Assembly: GCF_035685805.1 (NCBI RefSeq)
Contig: NZ_DASSAB010000038.1
Coordinates: forward strand, 197,270 to 261,269
Direction of reading: 5' to 3'
DNA length: 64,000 nt
Source: Dyella_A sp035685805
GTDB taxonomy: Bacteria; Pseudomonadota; Gammaproteobacteria; Xanthomonadales; Rhodanobacteraceae
The stretch's first letter is position 1; each line of letters starts with the position of its first letter. Both the position numbers and the translations under genes were made by a program. The notes beneath the pieces were generated by a model. The model searched no databases and was not told the DNA's origin. It saw nothing but the letters and a program-made list of their open reading frames with translations. Positions 53,349-62,646 of the stretch are shown here, one piece after another.

Positions 53349-55868
53349 TCACTGCGGCAGCGCGTAGGCCACCAGCGAATCGCCTTCGGGCGTCTCCATG
53401 AAATGGTGGCCGGCAGCCATGATCACCAGGTACTCGCGCCCGTCCGCGCGGTAGACGATCGGCGTGGCCTGGCCGCCGGCGGGCAGTTTGGCCGTCCATA
53501 AGGTCTTGCCGCTTGCCAGGTCGATCGCGCGGATCAGGTCGTCGGTCGCCGCGGCGATGAAGATCAGCCCGCTGGCCGTGACCACCGAGCCGCCGTTGTT
53601 CGGCGTGCCGATGGTGAAGGGCAGGTGCGAGCTCAGGCCGAACGGGCCGTTGCGCAACGCCGTGCCCAGCGGGCGATCCCACAGCGTGCGGCCGGTTTTC
53701 AGGTCGATGGCCTGGATGCCGCCATAGGGGGGTTCCTTGCAGGGCATCTTCGTCACCGGAAGTCGCCAGCCGGCATTGATGGTGTAGCCGTAGGGTGTAT
53801 CGAGCTGGGCGAAGCCGGTGGTCTGCGGACCGGCCTTGTTGTTCGAGTCGTCCTCGTCACGTGGTTTCCAGCCCGCCTTCTGCGCCTGGGCCCGCGGCAC
53901 CATGCGATCGTAGTTGGGGATGTCGTTGTAGTTCGCCACGATCACGCCGCGGTGCGGGTCGATCGCCACGCCGCCCCAGTCCGAGCCGCCGTTGTAGCCG
54001 GGGTACTCGATCCACGGTCGGCGCGAAGTCGGCGGCGTGTAGACGCCGCGGTAGTCGGCCTGGCGGAACTGGATCCGGCAGGCGAGCTGGTCCACCGGCG
54101 TCAGCCCCCACATGTTGCTCGCGGTGAGGTCGCTCTTGCGCACGGTGTGATAGCGCGAGAACGGCTGGGTCGGGGCACGTTGGTCCGGCTCCACGCCGCC
54201 GCCGGGCACCGGGCGCCGGTCGATCCCGGTCAGCGGCTGGCCGGTGCGGCGGTCCAGCACGTACATGTCGCCCTGCTTGGTCGGCAGCACCAGTGCCGGC
54301 ACGCTGCCGCCGGCGGCGGGAAAATCGACCAGGCTCGCCTGCGATCCCAGGTCGTAATCCCACACCCCGTGCTGCTGCGACTGGAACCGCCAGGCGGGTC
54401 GGCCGGTGCTCACGTCCAGCGCCACCAGCGAATCGGAATACTCGTTCTCCGCCGGTCGCCGCGAGCTGGAAAGGTACTGCCCGGTAGGCGCGCCGAGCGG
54501 AATGTAGACCAGCCCGAGCTGCTCGTCGCCGGTGGCGGTGGTCCACATGTCCGGCGTGCCACGGGCGAAGGTCTTGCCCGGCGGCGGCAGGCCGTTGCGC
54601 TCCGGGTGCACCATGTCCCACGCCCAGCGCAGCTTTCCGCTCACCGCGTCGTAGCCGAGGATCACACCCGACGGCGCCCACCGGCGCTGGCCGTCCAGCA
54701 CCTGGTGGCCGGTCACGACCACGCCGCGCACGATCGTCGGCGCCGAGGTGATCGCCACATAACCGGCCGGCGTCTCGCCCATGCCACGGGTGATGTCGAC
54801 CTGGCCGTGGTCACCGAAGTCCGCACACGGCTTGCCCGTGGCCGCGTCCACGGCGATCAGCCGGCCGTCGAGGGTGCCTTCGATGATGCGGGCGTCGCAC
54901 GCCCCGGGCGCGCCCGGGGCGGCGGCGATGTGACTGGTGTACACGGGCGGCGGCGCGCTCGCGCTCTGCGCCGGCGCCTGGTCGCCTGGCGGGGTCGCCA
55001 GCGCGTCCTCGGCGCTGACCGCGGGCGTCGCGTAATAGGCCACGCCACGGCATGCGGCGGTGTAGGGAATCGATGACGTCTGCACCTTGGGGTCGTAGCG
55101 CCACAGCTGGTGGCCGTCGTGCGCATCCAGTGCGATCAGCACGTTGCGCGCCGTGCACAGGTACAGGCGGTCGCCGATCTTCAGCGGCGTGGTTTCGGCA
55201 CCGTAGCGTTTCTTCGGCAGGTCGCCGGTGTGGAACACCCACGCCTGCTTTAGCTGATCCACGTTTTGCGGAGTGATCTGGTTCAGCGGCGTGTAGCGCG
55301 TCGCCGCATTGTTGCGACCGTAGGCGGCCCAGTCACCGGCGGCCGGAGCGTTGGCGGGCTGCGCCGGCGCAATCACCGGGGCGGCGGAGGCCACGCGGCC
55401 GGCTGCAGGCAACGGCTGGCCGGAGTGGTAGACATTGTGCGGCGCGAACACCAGCGCGAACGCACCTGCGAACACCAGCGCCAGCACCACGGCCAACCCG
55501 ATCCACACTGGCCGCCGCGTGTGCGGCACGAGCCGCGGCAGGCACAGCGCCACCGCGATCCCCAGCAGCACCAGCAGGCCGTCGCGGGGAATCCAGCCCC
55601 AGTAATCCAGGCCGCTTTCCCACAGCGTCCACAGCACCGTCGCGGCCAGCACGCCGAAGAACCACCAGGCGCCGGAGCGAAGCCCGCGCGCGAGTTGCAC
55701 CGCCGCGACGAGCAGCGCGAGTCCGGCCAGCGCGTAGTACCACGAGCCGCCCAGCGTGATCAGCCATGCGCCTCCGCCGATCATCGCGAGGGCCAGCAGG
55801 CCAATCACCACACCCAGGGTGATCGGCCAGCCGCGGCCGGTCGCTCGTCCATCGCGCTCGATCATCAT
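53349..55868 (-). CDS. gcd: membrane-bound PQQ-dependent glucose dehydrogenase
   Basis: This quinoprotein of about 839 residues has five N-terminal membrane helices (1-140) that receive ubiquinone. A large periplasmic eight-bladed propeller begins DWAAYGRNNAATRYTPLNQI and continues VDQLKQAWVFHTGDLPKKR, as in Gcd. Later blocks PRGDLVIAN-type (IDPHRGVIVANYNDIPNYDR), YGGIQAIDLKTGRTLWDRPL and GTPNNGGSVVTASGLIFIAA are typical. It oxidises aldoses to lactones, releasing gluconic acid outside the cell. GTG 55871 or ATG 55868/55865 could be the start. No PQQ synthesis genes are in the window; the heme-oxygenase-fold gene at 63311 is not PqqC by its motifs. Confidence 0.92.
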   Translation of the reverse strand: MMIERDGRATGRGWPITLGVVIGLLALAMIGGGAWLITLGGSWYYALAGLALLVAAVQLARGLRSGAWWFFGVLAATVLWTLWESGLDYWGWIPRDGLLVLLGIAVALCLPRLVPHTRRPVWIGLAVVLALVFAGAFALVFAPHNVYHSGQPLPAAGRVASAAPVIAPAQPANAPAAGDWAAYGRNNAATRYTPLNQITPQNVDQLKQAWVFHTGDLPKKRYGAETTPLKIGDRLYLCTARNVLIALDAHDGHQLWRYDPKVQTSSIPYTAACRGVAYYATPAVSAEDALATPPGDQAPAQSASAPPPVYTSHIAAAPGAPGACDARIIEGTLDGRLIAVDAATGKPCADFGDHGQVDITRGMGETPAGYVAITSAPTIVRGVVVTGHQVLDGQRRWAPSGVILGYDAVSGKLRWAWDMVHPERNGLPPPGKTFARGTPDMWTTATGDEQLGLVYIPLGAPTGQYLSSSRRPAENEYSDSLVALDVSTGRPAWRFQSQQHGVWDYDLGSQASLVDFPAAGGSVPALVLPTKQGDMYVLDRRTGQPLTGIDRRPVPGGGVEPDQRAPTQPFSRYHTVRKSDLTASNMWGLTPVDQLACRIQFRQADYRGVYTPPTSRRPWIEYPGYNGGSDWGGVAIDPHRGVIVANYNDIPNYDRMVPRAQAQKAGWKPRDEDDSNNKAGPQTTGFAQLDTPYGYTINAGWRLPVTKMPCKEPPYGGIQAIDLKTGRTLWDRPLGTALRNGPFGLSSHLPFTIGTPNNGGSVVTASGLIFIAAATDDLIRAIDLASGKTLWTAKLPAGGQATPIVYRADGREYLVIMAAGHHFMETPEGDSLVAYALPQ

Positions 55869-56012
55869 CACGTGCTCCGTCGGAAACCTCCGCCCACGCT
55901 AGGGCGTGCGCAACAAAGCCGACGTGAAACGCGGGTGCGCGTGGCGCGAAGGGCCGCCATCGCATCGCGAGGCGGTAAGCGTGCCTTGATGCACGCGCCT
56001 GCGTGCCGGTCG

Positions 56013-56984
56013 CTAGCGCAGCATGCCCTCGGTACGCATCCACGCCAGCGTGTCGGCGAGCAGGATGTCCAGCGGCGTCTCGAGGTAGTCCAGCTCGCGC
56101 TTGGCCTTGCCCGAATCCACCTGCAGGCGATGCGAGGTGAGTGCGGCGCCTTCCGGTGTCACGTCCGGCTCGCGGCGGCTGAGGCGGGAGAGCGCGTCGA
56201 GCACGCGGGCGTAGCCCATCAGCAGCCAGGCCGGGGTCGCGCCACGCGGCGTGCGTCGTCCCAGTGCCGTGCCCACGCGGTGGACAAAGTCGACGAAACT
56301 CGCCTGCTCACCGCCGAGCAGGTACGCCTCGCCGAAGCAGCTGCGTTGCCACGCGCGCACCTGCGCGCGGGCAATTTCGCGCACGTCGGCGAAGGCCCCG
56401 ATGCCGGGCGGGATCCCCGGCAGTTTCTGGGCGTCCACCAGGCGTATCAGCCGCGACCAGTTGTTGCGATCGCCGGGACCGAGAATGTGCGACGGGTTGA
56501 ACACGATCCACGGCAGCGCGCTGTCGCGCACCGCCTGCTCGCCGAGGTACTTGCTGCGCTCGTAGGTGATCCAGCTCTCGCCGCCGCGCTGCGGCGTGGT
56601 TTCGGTCATCGTGCCGCGCACCAGGTGCGAGTAAGCCGACACCGAAGAGGTGTGCATGAACGCCCGCACGCGCGCACGCTCGGCCGCACGCAGCAGCTGG
56701 ATGGTGCCGCCAACGTTGGTGGCCAGCTGCGCGGCAGCGCCAGGTCGCCACAGGCTGGTGTCGGCGGCGGCGTGGAACACCGCCTCGCAGCCTTCCATCG
56801 CGCGCTGCAGCTGATGGGCATCGGCGAGCGACGCGCGCACCGGCGTGCCGCCCAGCGCGGCGATCGCCGCATCGGTGCGGGGCCGGCGCGACAGCGCGCG
56901 CACGCGGTGACCCGCGGCGGCGAGCTCGCGCAGCAGGTGGCCGCCGAGAAAGCCGCTGGCGCCGGTAAGGAAGACGTCGCTCAT
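56013..56984 (-). CDS. extended SDR (NAD-dependent epimerase/dehydratase, 3-beta-HSD-like)
   Basis: This 323-residue enzyme begins MSDVFLTGASGFLGGHLLRE (G-x-x-G-x-x-G), with Arg in RALSRRP as cofactor contact, and catalytic YERSKYLGE (Y-x-x-x-K) after a TSSVSAYSH segment. It continues WIVFNPSHILGPGD. This is the dihydroflavonol reductase/3-beta-hydroxysteroid dehydrogenase-like branch. The substrate is unknown. ATG 56984 is the family start. It is on the same strand as glucose dehydrogenase but 144 bases away. Confidence 0.92.
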   Translation of the reverse strand: MSDVFLTGASGFLGGHLLRELAAAGHRVRALSRRPRTDAAIAALGGTPVRASLADAHQLQRAMEGCEAVFHAAADTSLWRPGAAAQLATNVGGTIQLLRAAERARVRAFMHTSSVSAYSHLVRGTMTETTPQRGGESWITYERSKYLGEQAVRDSALPWIVFNPSHILGPGDRNNWSRLIRLVDAQKLPGIPPGIGAFADVREIARAQVRAWQRSCFGEAYLLGGEQASFVDFVHRVGTALGRRTPRGATPAWLLMGYARVLDALSRLSRREPDVTPEGAALTSHRLQVDSGKAKRELDYLETPLDILLADTLAWMRTEGMLR

Positions 56985-57116
56985 GAGGATGGCCTGGTTC
57001 GTGTGGCAGGTGTCATGCGGATCCCGCGGATAATGTCGACCGGCTGCGGATAGCGCTACCGCTTGCCACGGTGTGCGCCGCCCGGCGACGTCGAGGCACA
57101 GGCCGTGCTTGGGACA

Positions 57117-58274
57117 TCATGCGGCGGCCGCGTCGAAATACAGCATCGTCATGCCCTCGCCCGGCAGGGTGTGCCGCCCGGTGAGCGTGGCAATGCCGTT
57201 GGTGGACAGGCGCAGGATCCACGCCATGACCCACGGCGGCCGGCCCGGCTCGACGCCGAGCATGCAACGCACCTCACCGAACAGCGGCTTGCCGGTGTCC
57301 GGGTGCACGCCGATCGGGGTCTGGCGGAAGCGGTTCTGCACGATCCACTGGCGCGGCGTCGGCAGGGCGGCGAGTTGTTCGGCGGTCGGCGCCAGCAGCA
57401 GGCCGCTGCCGGAGTGTCCGGCCACCGCCTTGGCCACGCAGGCGTGGGCAGCCTGCCAGCCGCTGGCCCGAAGCGGGCTGTTCTCGACCCAGTGGCAGGC
57501 CTCGTGGTCGGCCAGCGCCACGTCGGCCAGGCTGCCCTTGTGGATGCCTTCGTACCAGGCAGGATGGCTGTGCCAGCCGACCTTGTCGGCCGCGATCAGC
57601 GTGGCCTCGGCGCGTTGCCGTTCGAAGCGCGGCAGGTCCGACAGGATCAGGCGGTTCCACACATGCCCGAAATGCCGCGCCGTGCCGGGGTGGTAGAGCA
57701 GGCCGTGCGCGGGAATCAGCTCGCTCCAGTCGTGCACGGCGACCTGCCACCAGTGCCGGGCCGCGTCGAGGTCGGGCCAGGTGGCCCGTTCGCGTGGGCG
57801 ATCCTCGATCAGCACGGTGGCCGGCTTCGGCGCCACCCAGCGGCGCAGGTGCTCGGCCCAGGAGACTCCGTACGGCGCGGGGTCATGCGGTAGCCAGCGG
57901 GGGTCCAGGCCGTGCAGGCGCCGCTGCGCCTGGTGCAGCGTGTGGAAGGTCGGCAGCATCGAGGTGAAGGCCTGGATCTCCACCCAGGCCAGCTCGAACG
58001 GTTGCTGCGGGTGCTCGACGAAGGCCAGGTCCAGCGCCAGCACATCCGCGGTGGCGCCGTGCCACTGCGGGCGCGGGCGGCGCAGCTGCGGCCCGAGCGC
58101 CTCGACCAGGTGCGCGACCTTGGCCTGCAGCGCGCGATGCAGGGCGCCGTTGCCCTGCGCGTAGTGGTCGGACATCTGGCTCTGCGGCAGGTGCGGCGCG
58201 CGCACCTCGGCCAGTGCCTGGCGCAACGGCTCGGCGCCGAGGCGGTGCAAGGTGATCTGCGGCACGGCGCTCAT
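57117..58274 (-). CDS. ATP-grasp-like ligase partner of GCS2 enzyme
   Basis: This 385-residue protein has no annotated-looking N terminus but a clear ATP-grasp-like half. Lys282 in CVAKAVAGHSGSGLLL (the K-x-x-x-G-x-G-x-G loop) is followed by QWIVQNRF (the adenine-contact V-Q-N/E segment). GEVRCMLG (Glu334, Arg336) and RLSTNGIATLTG (Asn359) resemble the metal-binding E and N. The N-terminal half has conserved-looking EIQAFTSMLPTFHTLH and DLDAARHWWQV blocks. ATG 58274 overlaps the GCS2 stop by ATGA. Together they suggest two sequential ATP-dependent amide-forming steps; the product is unknown. Confidence 0.7.
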   Translation of the reverse strand: MSAVPQITLHRLGAEPLRQALAEVRAPHLPQSQMSDHYAQGNGALHRALQAKVAHLVEALGPQLRRPRPQWHGATADVLALDLAFVEHPQQPFELAWVEIQAFTSMLPTFHTLHQAQRRLHGLDPRWLPHDPAPYGVSWAEHLRRWVAPKPATVLIEDRPRERATWPDLDAARHWWQVAVHDWSELIPAHGLLYHPGTARHFGHVWNRLILSDLPRFERQRAEATLIAADKVGWHSHPAWYEGIHKGSLADVALADHEACHWVENSPLRASGWQAAHACVAKAVAGHSGSGLLLAPTAEQLAALPTPRQWIVQNRFRQTPIGVHPDTGKPLFGEVRCMLGVEPGRPPWVMAWILRLSTNGIATLTGRHTLPGEGMTMLYFDAAAA

Positions 58275-59404
58275 GACCAACCCTCGGCACGGGCCAGCTC
58301 GCAGCCGCTGTCGCTCGACTGCGCCACCATCCAGCGCAGCGTGTCGCGCCAGTCGCCCTGCTCGGCGCGCAACTGCGCGCGCAGCCGATCGGCGAAGCTG
58401 CCTTCGTCCAGCGCATCGGCCAGCTCGCGCTCCCAGAAATGTCGCTCTGCGACGTGCAGCGCGCGTGGCGCGATGCGCGACCACCAGCGCTCGAAGCGCC
58501 GTGGCGTGGCGACTTCCTCATCCGTGTCCCAGTCGATCCAGCGCGCCTGCATGGCGTGGCGACGCGCGCGCCACTTGTTCTCGTCGATGCAGGCGCGCGG
58601 CCACGGCGGTCCGGCGCGGCCCTGCGCCAGTTCCAGCTCCAGCGTCTCCGCTTCCCACTTGAGCAGCGTGGCGATCAGCCCGATGCGCGACAGCTGCGGG
58701 TGGGTGTCCATGATGCGGATTTCCAGCGTGCCGTAGCGGTGGTGCAGGCGCAGGTCCTGCCACAGCCCTTGCTCGGGCCCGATGCAGCCGGTGCGGCGCA
58801 GGCGCTGCACGTGCTCGGCGTAATCCTCCTCGCTGCTCCACACCTCCGGCGTGCCCATGCGTGGGTAGCGGTCGAGCAGGCTGTGTCGCCAGCTGTGCAG
58901 GCCGCTGTCGCGACCTTCGAAGAACGGCGAGCTGGCCGACAGCGCGAGCGCCTCGGGCAGGACGTGGCGCAGCCGGTTCATGATCGCCATGCGCGGTGCG
59001 CCGGGAGCGAAGCCCAGGTGCAGGTGCATGCCGAAGCTGAAGGCGCTGCGCGCGACGTCCTGATACTCCTCCACCAGCGCCGCGTAATGGGGAAACGCCG
59101 GCCCTTCGTGCATGGCCTGCTGCTGCCAGCGTGCGGTGGGGTGTACCCCCGCGATCAGGATCTGCTGCCCCTGCGCGGCGGCCTTGCGTCGCGCCTGTGC
59201 GCGCAAGGTGTCCAGTGCCGCAACGAGGTCCGGCACGCCGTGGCAGATGCGCGTCTTGAGCTCGATCACGCAGCGGTGGATCTCGCGATCCATCGCTCCC
59301 TCGCTGCTGGCCGCGTCGGCCAGCCCCTCGCTGAACTCGTGCGGCGCCAGCTCGCCTGCCGCATCGACCACCTGCACTTCCTCTTCCATGCCCAACGTGA
59401 CCAT
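58271..59404 (-). CDS. YbdK-type GCS2 carboxylate-amine ligase
   Basis: This 377-residue enzyme of the glutamate-cysteine ligase 2 family has an N-terminal VTLGMEEEVQVVD (EEE at 7-9, metal/ATP), RSAFSFGMHLHLGFA and TLEIRIMDTHPQLSRI blocks. YbdK-like proteins have weak glutamate-cysteine ligase activity in E. coli, and the natural substrates in most bacteria are unknown. ATG 59404 is used because the EEE motif then sits at the usual position; the longer frame adds 12 residues. It is the first gene of an operon with the ATP-grasp-like gene, overlapping by 4 bases. Confidence 0.93.
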   Translation of the reverse strand: MVTLGMEEEVQVVDAAGELAPHEFSEGLADAASSEGAMDREIHRCVIELKTRICHGVPDLVAALDTLRAQARRKAAAQGQQILIAGVHPTARWQQQAMHEGPAFPHYAALVEEYQDVARSAFSFGMHLHLGFAPGAPRMAIMNRLRHVLPEALALSASSPFFEGRDSGLHSWRHSLLDRYPRMGTPEVWSSEEDYAEHVQRLRRTGCIGPEQGLWQDLRLHHRYGTLEIRIMDTHPQLSRIGLIATLLKWEAETLELELAQGRAGPPWPRACIDENKWRARRHAMQARWIDWDTDEEVATPRRFERWWSRIAPRALHVAERHFWERELADALDEGSFADRLRAQLRAEQGDWRDTLRWMVAQSSDSGCELARAEGWS

Positions 59405-59694
59405 GACGCACCTCCTCGTGTGGAAAGGCGCATCAGACACCTTTGCCGGAGGCGGCGTCGCGTGGTGGGTCGCGAGGAATCAAAGGCGGCTCGCGCCGTC
59501 AGCGCCGGTGCTGCGCGTCAGGGCGGCGAGACACGGCCTGGCCCGGCTTTTCCGGCCGGTTTATCGGGCGCGGCGCCGGCCATCGAGTGGCCCGCGCGCA
59601 GCGGCAGGCGATCTCGTCAGCCGCAGCGATGGATGGCGATGCAAGCGCCGCGCGCCGTGGCGGCCGTGCAGGGGCGGCTACGGAGCCGGCCGGA

Positions 59695-61365
59695 TCAGGC
59701 GGCCACCTCGGCCGCCGCTCCGTGCGACGCCTGCGCGGCCAGCCAGGCGTGGATCTGCGCCACCACCGTGGCGCCCTCGCCGATCGCTCCGCCCACGCGC
59801 TTGACCGAGCCCGATCGCACATCGCCGATGGCGAACACGCCGGGACGGCTGGTCGCCAGCGGGTAGGCCGGATCGCTGCCGCACTGCACGAAGCCGTGGC
59901 GATCGGTGGTCAGCTTGCAGCTGGCCAGCCACTCGGTGGCCGGCTCGGCGCCAATGAACAGGAACACGTGGCGGATCGGCGCGTCGGTCTGCGCGCCGCT
60001 GTCGCGATGCCGCCAGCGCACCGTCTGCAGGCCGCGCGCGTCGCCTTCCAGCGCGACGATCTCGGTGCGGGTCATCAGCTCGATCGCCGGGTTCGCCTCG
60101 ATGCGATCGATCAGGTAGCGCGACATGGTGGCGGCCAGGCCGTCGCCACGCACCATCATGCGCACCTTGTGCGCATGCGCCGCCAGATAGACCGCCGCCT
60201 GGCCGGCGGAATTGCCGCCGCCGACCAGCACCACCTCCTGGCCGGCGCACAGCTGCGCCTCCATCGGCGAGGCCCAGTACCAGATGCCGCGCCCCTCGAA
60301 GTCGGCCAGGTGCTCCAGTGGCGGCCGCCGATAGCGCGCGCCGCTGGCGATCACCACCGTGCGCGCAGACCACGTGCGGCCCTCCTCGGTGCGCAGGCGG
60401 TGGATGCCGTCGGTCGCCTCGCAGTCCAGCGAGGCCACGCAGGCGGGAATGGCAATCTCGGCGCCGAACTTCTGCGCCTGCACGAAGCCGCGAGCGGTCA
60501 GTGCCTGGCCGGTGATGCCGGTTGGAAAGCCGAAGTAGTTTTCGATGCGTGCGCTGGCGCCGGCCTGGCCACCGAAGCCGCGGGCATCCAGCACCACCAC
60601 CGACAGCCCCTCCGAGGCGGCGTAGACCGCGGTGGCCAGCCCGGCCGGGCCGGCGCCGACCACGGCCACGTCGTAGACCCGATCGGCGGCATCGCTGCCG
60701 ACCATGTCCAGCGCCTCGGCCAAGGTGTGCTCGTCGGGATTGCGCAACAGGCGACCGTCCGCCAGCAGCACCAGCGGCCAGCTCTCCGGGTGGTCGCGAT
60801 AGGGCGCCAGCAGGTCGGCCAGCGCCGGATCCTGCTCCGGCGTGACGGCACGGAACGGGAAGCCGTTGCGGCGCAGGAAGTTGCCGATCCGCGCGCGGCC
60901 CGAATCATCGGCCTCGGCGATCACCAGCGGGCCCGCCGCGCACGATTCGATCAGGCTGGTGCGGCGCAGGATCAATGCACGCATCAGCCGCTCGCCGAGG
61001 TCTGCCTCGGCAACGATCAGGCGACGCAGCTGCTCCGGGCTCAGCCACAGCGCCTGCACCGGCGCGGCTGCCGTCCCGTCGACCAGGGCCGGCTTGCCGG
61101 TGAGGCCGCTGACTTCGCCCATGAACTCGCCCGGGCCATGGTGGGCGATCTGCACCACCTGGCCGGCGCCGTCGTGCTGGGTGATGTCGACCCGCCCGTT
61201 GAGGATCAGGATCAGCCCGATGCCGCGCTGGCCGGTGCGGAACACCGCCTCGCCGGGCGCGTAAGTGCGGGGCTCGCCGAAGCGGCGGATGCGCACGATA
61301 TCTTCGGCCGGAAGCACCGGAAACATCTGGTCGGCCCGGCGCTGGGCGGTAGTGGCGGTGCCCAT
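59695..61365 (-). CDS. cNMP-binding / thioredoxin-like / TrxR-like fusion without CxxC
   Basis: This 556-residue three-part protein begins with a cyclic-nucleotide-binding beta-roll at about 20-135 (YAPGEAVFRTGQRGIGLILI, GPGEFMGEVSGLTG). The thioredoxin-like middle, about 150-220 (ARIGNFLRRNGFPFRAVTPE), lacks Cys pairs. A thioredoxin-reductase-like flavoprotein occupies 230-540 (VVGAGPAGLATAVYAASEG, GFGGQAGASARIENYFGFP, VVLVGGGNSAGQAAVYLA, GVFAIGDVRSGSVKRV). The place of the TrxR CATC motif reads YWASPMEAQLC, so it cannot act as a normal thioredoxin reductase. ATG 61365 is the first sensible start. It is monocistronic. The allosteric cNMP domain suggests nucleotide-controlled NAD(P)H oxidation. 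Confidence 0.88.
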   Translation of the reverse strand: MGTATTAQRRADQMFPVLPAEDIVRIRRFGEPRTYAPGEAVFRTGQRGIGLILILNGRVDITQHDGAGQVVQIAHHGPGEFMGEVSGLTGKPALVDGTAAAPVQALWLSPEQLRRLIVAEADLGERLMRALILRRTSLIESCAAGPLVIAEADDSGRARIGNFLRRNGFPFRAVTPEQDPALADLLAPYRDHPESWPLVLLADGRLLRNPDEHTLAEALDMVGSDAADRVYDVAVVGAGPAGLATAVYAASEGLSVVVLDARGFGGQAGASARIENYFGFPTGITGQALTARGFVQAQKFGAEIAIPACVASLDCEATDGIHRLRTEEGRTWSARTVVIASGARYRRPPLEHLADFEGRGIWYWASPMEAQLCAGQEVVLVGGGNSAGQAAVYLAAHAHKVRMMVRGDGLAATMSRYLIDRIEANPAIELMTRTEIVALEGDARGLQTVRWRHRDSGAQTDAPIRHVFLFIGAEPATEWLASCKLTTDRHGFVQCGSDPAYPLATSRPGVFAIGDVRSGSVKRVGGAIGEGATVVAQIHAWLAAQASHGAAAEVAA

Positions 61366-61447
61366 GGTGACTCTCCCTCGCGTCGATCGCGTGTCGGCCA
61401 TCGTCGCACCGCACGGGCCGGCGTCGCTACCTCGTTTGGGGGAGTCG

Positions 61448-62125
61448 TCAGCCCAGCAGCAGCGTCTGCAGCTCGCCCAGCGCGCGCACCTCGTGATGCG
61501 CCGCGATGCCCGCCGGTGCGGCTTGCCCGTGCGGATTGAACCAGCAGGTGTGCAGGCCGGCGTTGAGGCCACCGAGGATGTCCGAGTGCGGGTTGTCGCC
61601 CACCATCAGCACCTGCTCGCGCGGCGGGTCGCCCAGCGCCTGCAGCGCGTGTTCGAAGATGCGCACGTCCGGCTTGGCCACGCCCAGCTGCTCGGAGATC
61701 ACCAGTGGGTCGAACCGTTCGCGCAGGCCGGTGCGCTCCAGTCGCGCCAGCTGGAGCGCGGTGAAGCCGTTGGTGATCAGGCCCAGCCGCACGCCGGCGT
61801 CGGCGAGGGCGTCGAGCAGCGCCTGCGCGCCCGGCAGCAGCGTGCAGATCTCGGCCATCGATTCCAGGAACGCGAGGTTCAGATCGGCCGCGGCTACGCC
61901 AAGCTGGCGCGCCCAGCCGTCGAAGCGGGTGGTCTGCAGCTCGGCCGCGGTGATGGCGCCGTTCTGGTAATCCACCCACAGCGGCTTGTTGAGCTGCTGG
62001 TATTGCGCGTAGTGATCCGGAGTGAAGTCCACCGCGTGCCGTTCGAACATGCGGCGCAGGCCCTGGTAGGCGTCGAAGTGGAACAAGGTGTCGTCGGCGT
62101 CGAACAGGATCCAGCGATAGGTCAC
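61448..62125 (-). CDS. yjjG: YjjG family HAD nucleotidase
   Basis: This 225-residue HAD phosphatase starts at GTG 62125 (MTYRWILFDADDTLFHFD), with nucleophile Asp9 and acid Asp11. A helical cap comes next (NKPLWVDYQNGAITAAELQ), then motif II LGLITNGFTALQ (Thr), motif III Lys in GVAKPDVRIF and motif IV MVGDNPHSDILGGLNAG. YjjG removes phosphate from non-canonical pyrimidine nucleotides such as dUMP and 5-halo-dUMP. It is divergent from the MAPEG gene. Confidence 0.94.
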   Translation of the reverse strand: MTYRWILFDADDTLFHFDAYQGLRRMFERHAVDFTPDHYAQYQQLNKPLWVDYQNGAITAAELQTTRFDGWARQLGVAAADLNLAFLESMAEICTLLPGAQALLDALADAGVRLGLITNGFTALQLARLERTGLRERFDPLVISEQLGVAKPDVRIFEHALQALGDPPREQVLMVGDNPHSDILGGLNAGLHTCWFNPHGQAAPAGIAAHHEVRALGELQTLLLG

Positions 62126-62256
62126 GGCGGTCGGTTCCGGGGCGGCAGGGCAGGGCGCTACCTTAGCGGCGGCTGCGCCGGCAGCACATCGGTTAGCCTG
62201 CACGGACCCGCGGCGCGACCTGCGCACGCCGGTCTACCTCACAGCGGAGCGGTGCC

Positions 62257-62646
62257 ATGACGATGGAATTGAAGATGCTGGCCTGGGCAGTGGTGCTGGG
62301 GCTGGTGCACGTGCTGGTGGCCGCGGCGCTGGCTACCGCGCAACGGGGTCTGGCATGGAACGCCGGCAATCGCGACGGCGAGGTGCGTCCGCTGACCGGC
62401 TTCGCCGCGCGCGCGGCCCGCGCCAGCGGCAACTTCCTGGAGACCTTCCCGTTCTTCGCTGCCGCCGCGCTCGCGGTGGTGCTGGCGCAGAAAGCCGATG
62501 CCTCCACCGCACTGGGCGCGCAGATCTACCTGTGGGCGCGGGTTGCCTACCTGCCGATCTACGTCATCGGCATCCCCTACCTGCGCACGCTGGTCTGGGC
62601 GGTCGGGTTCTGGGGCATGCTGCAGGTGATCGAAGGGCTGTTCTGA
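62257..62646 (+). CDS. MAPEG family membrane protein
   Basis: This 129-residue four-helix protein has the MAPEG signature RAARASGNFLETFPFFAAA (the E-N-x-x-E-like motif N-F-L-E-T) and an IYLWARVAYLPIYVIGIP helix with the conserved Arg. MAPEG proteins include glutathione transferases of the membrane, but bacterial members are mostly uncharacterised. ATG 62257 opens the first helix. It faces a long gene-free stretch on its right. Confidence 0.9.
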   Translation: MTMELKMLAWAVVLGLVHVLVAAALATAQRGLAWNAGNRDGEVRPLTGFAARAARASGNFLETFPFFAAAALAVVLAQKADASTALGAQIYLWARVAYLPIYVIGIPYLRTLVWAVGFWGMLQVIEGLF

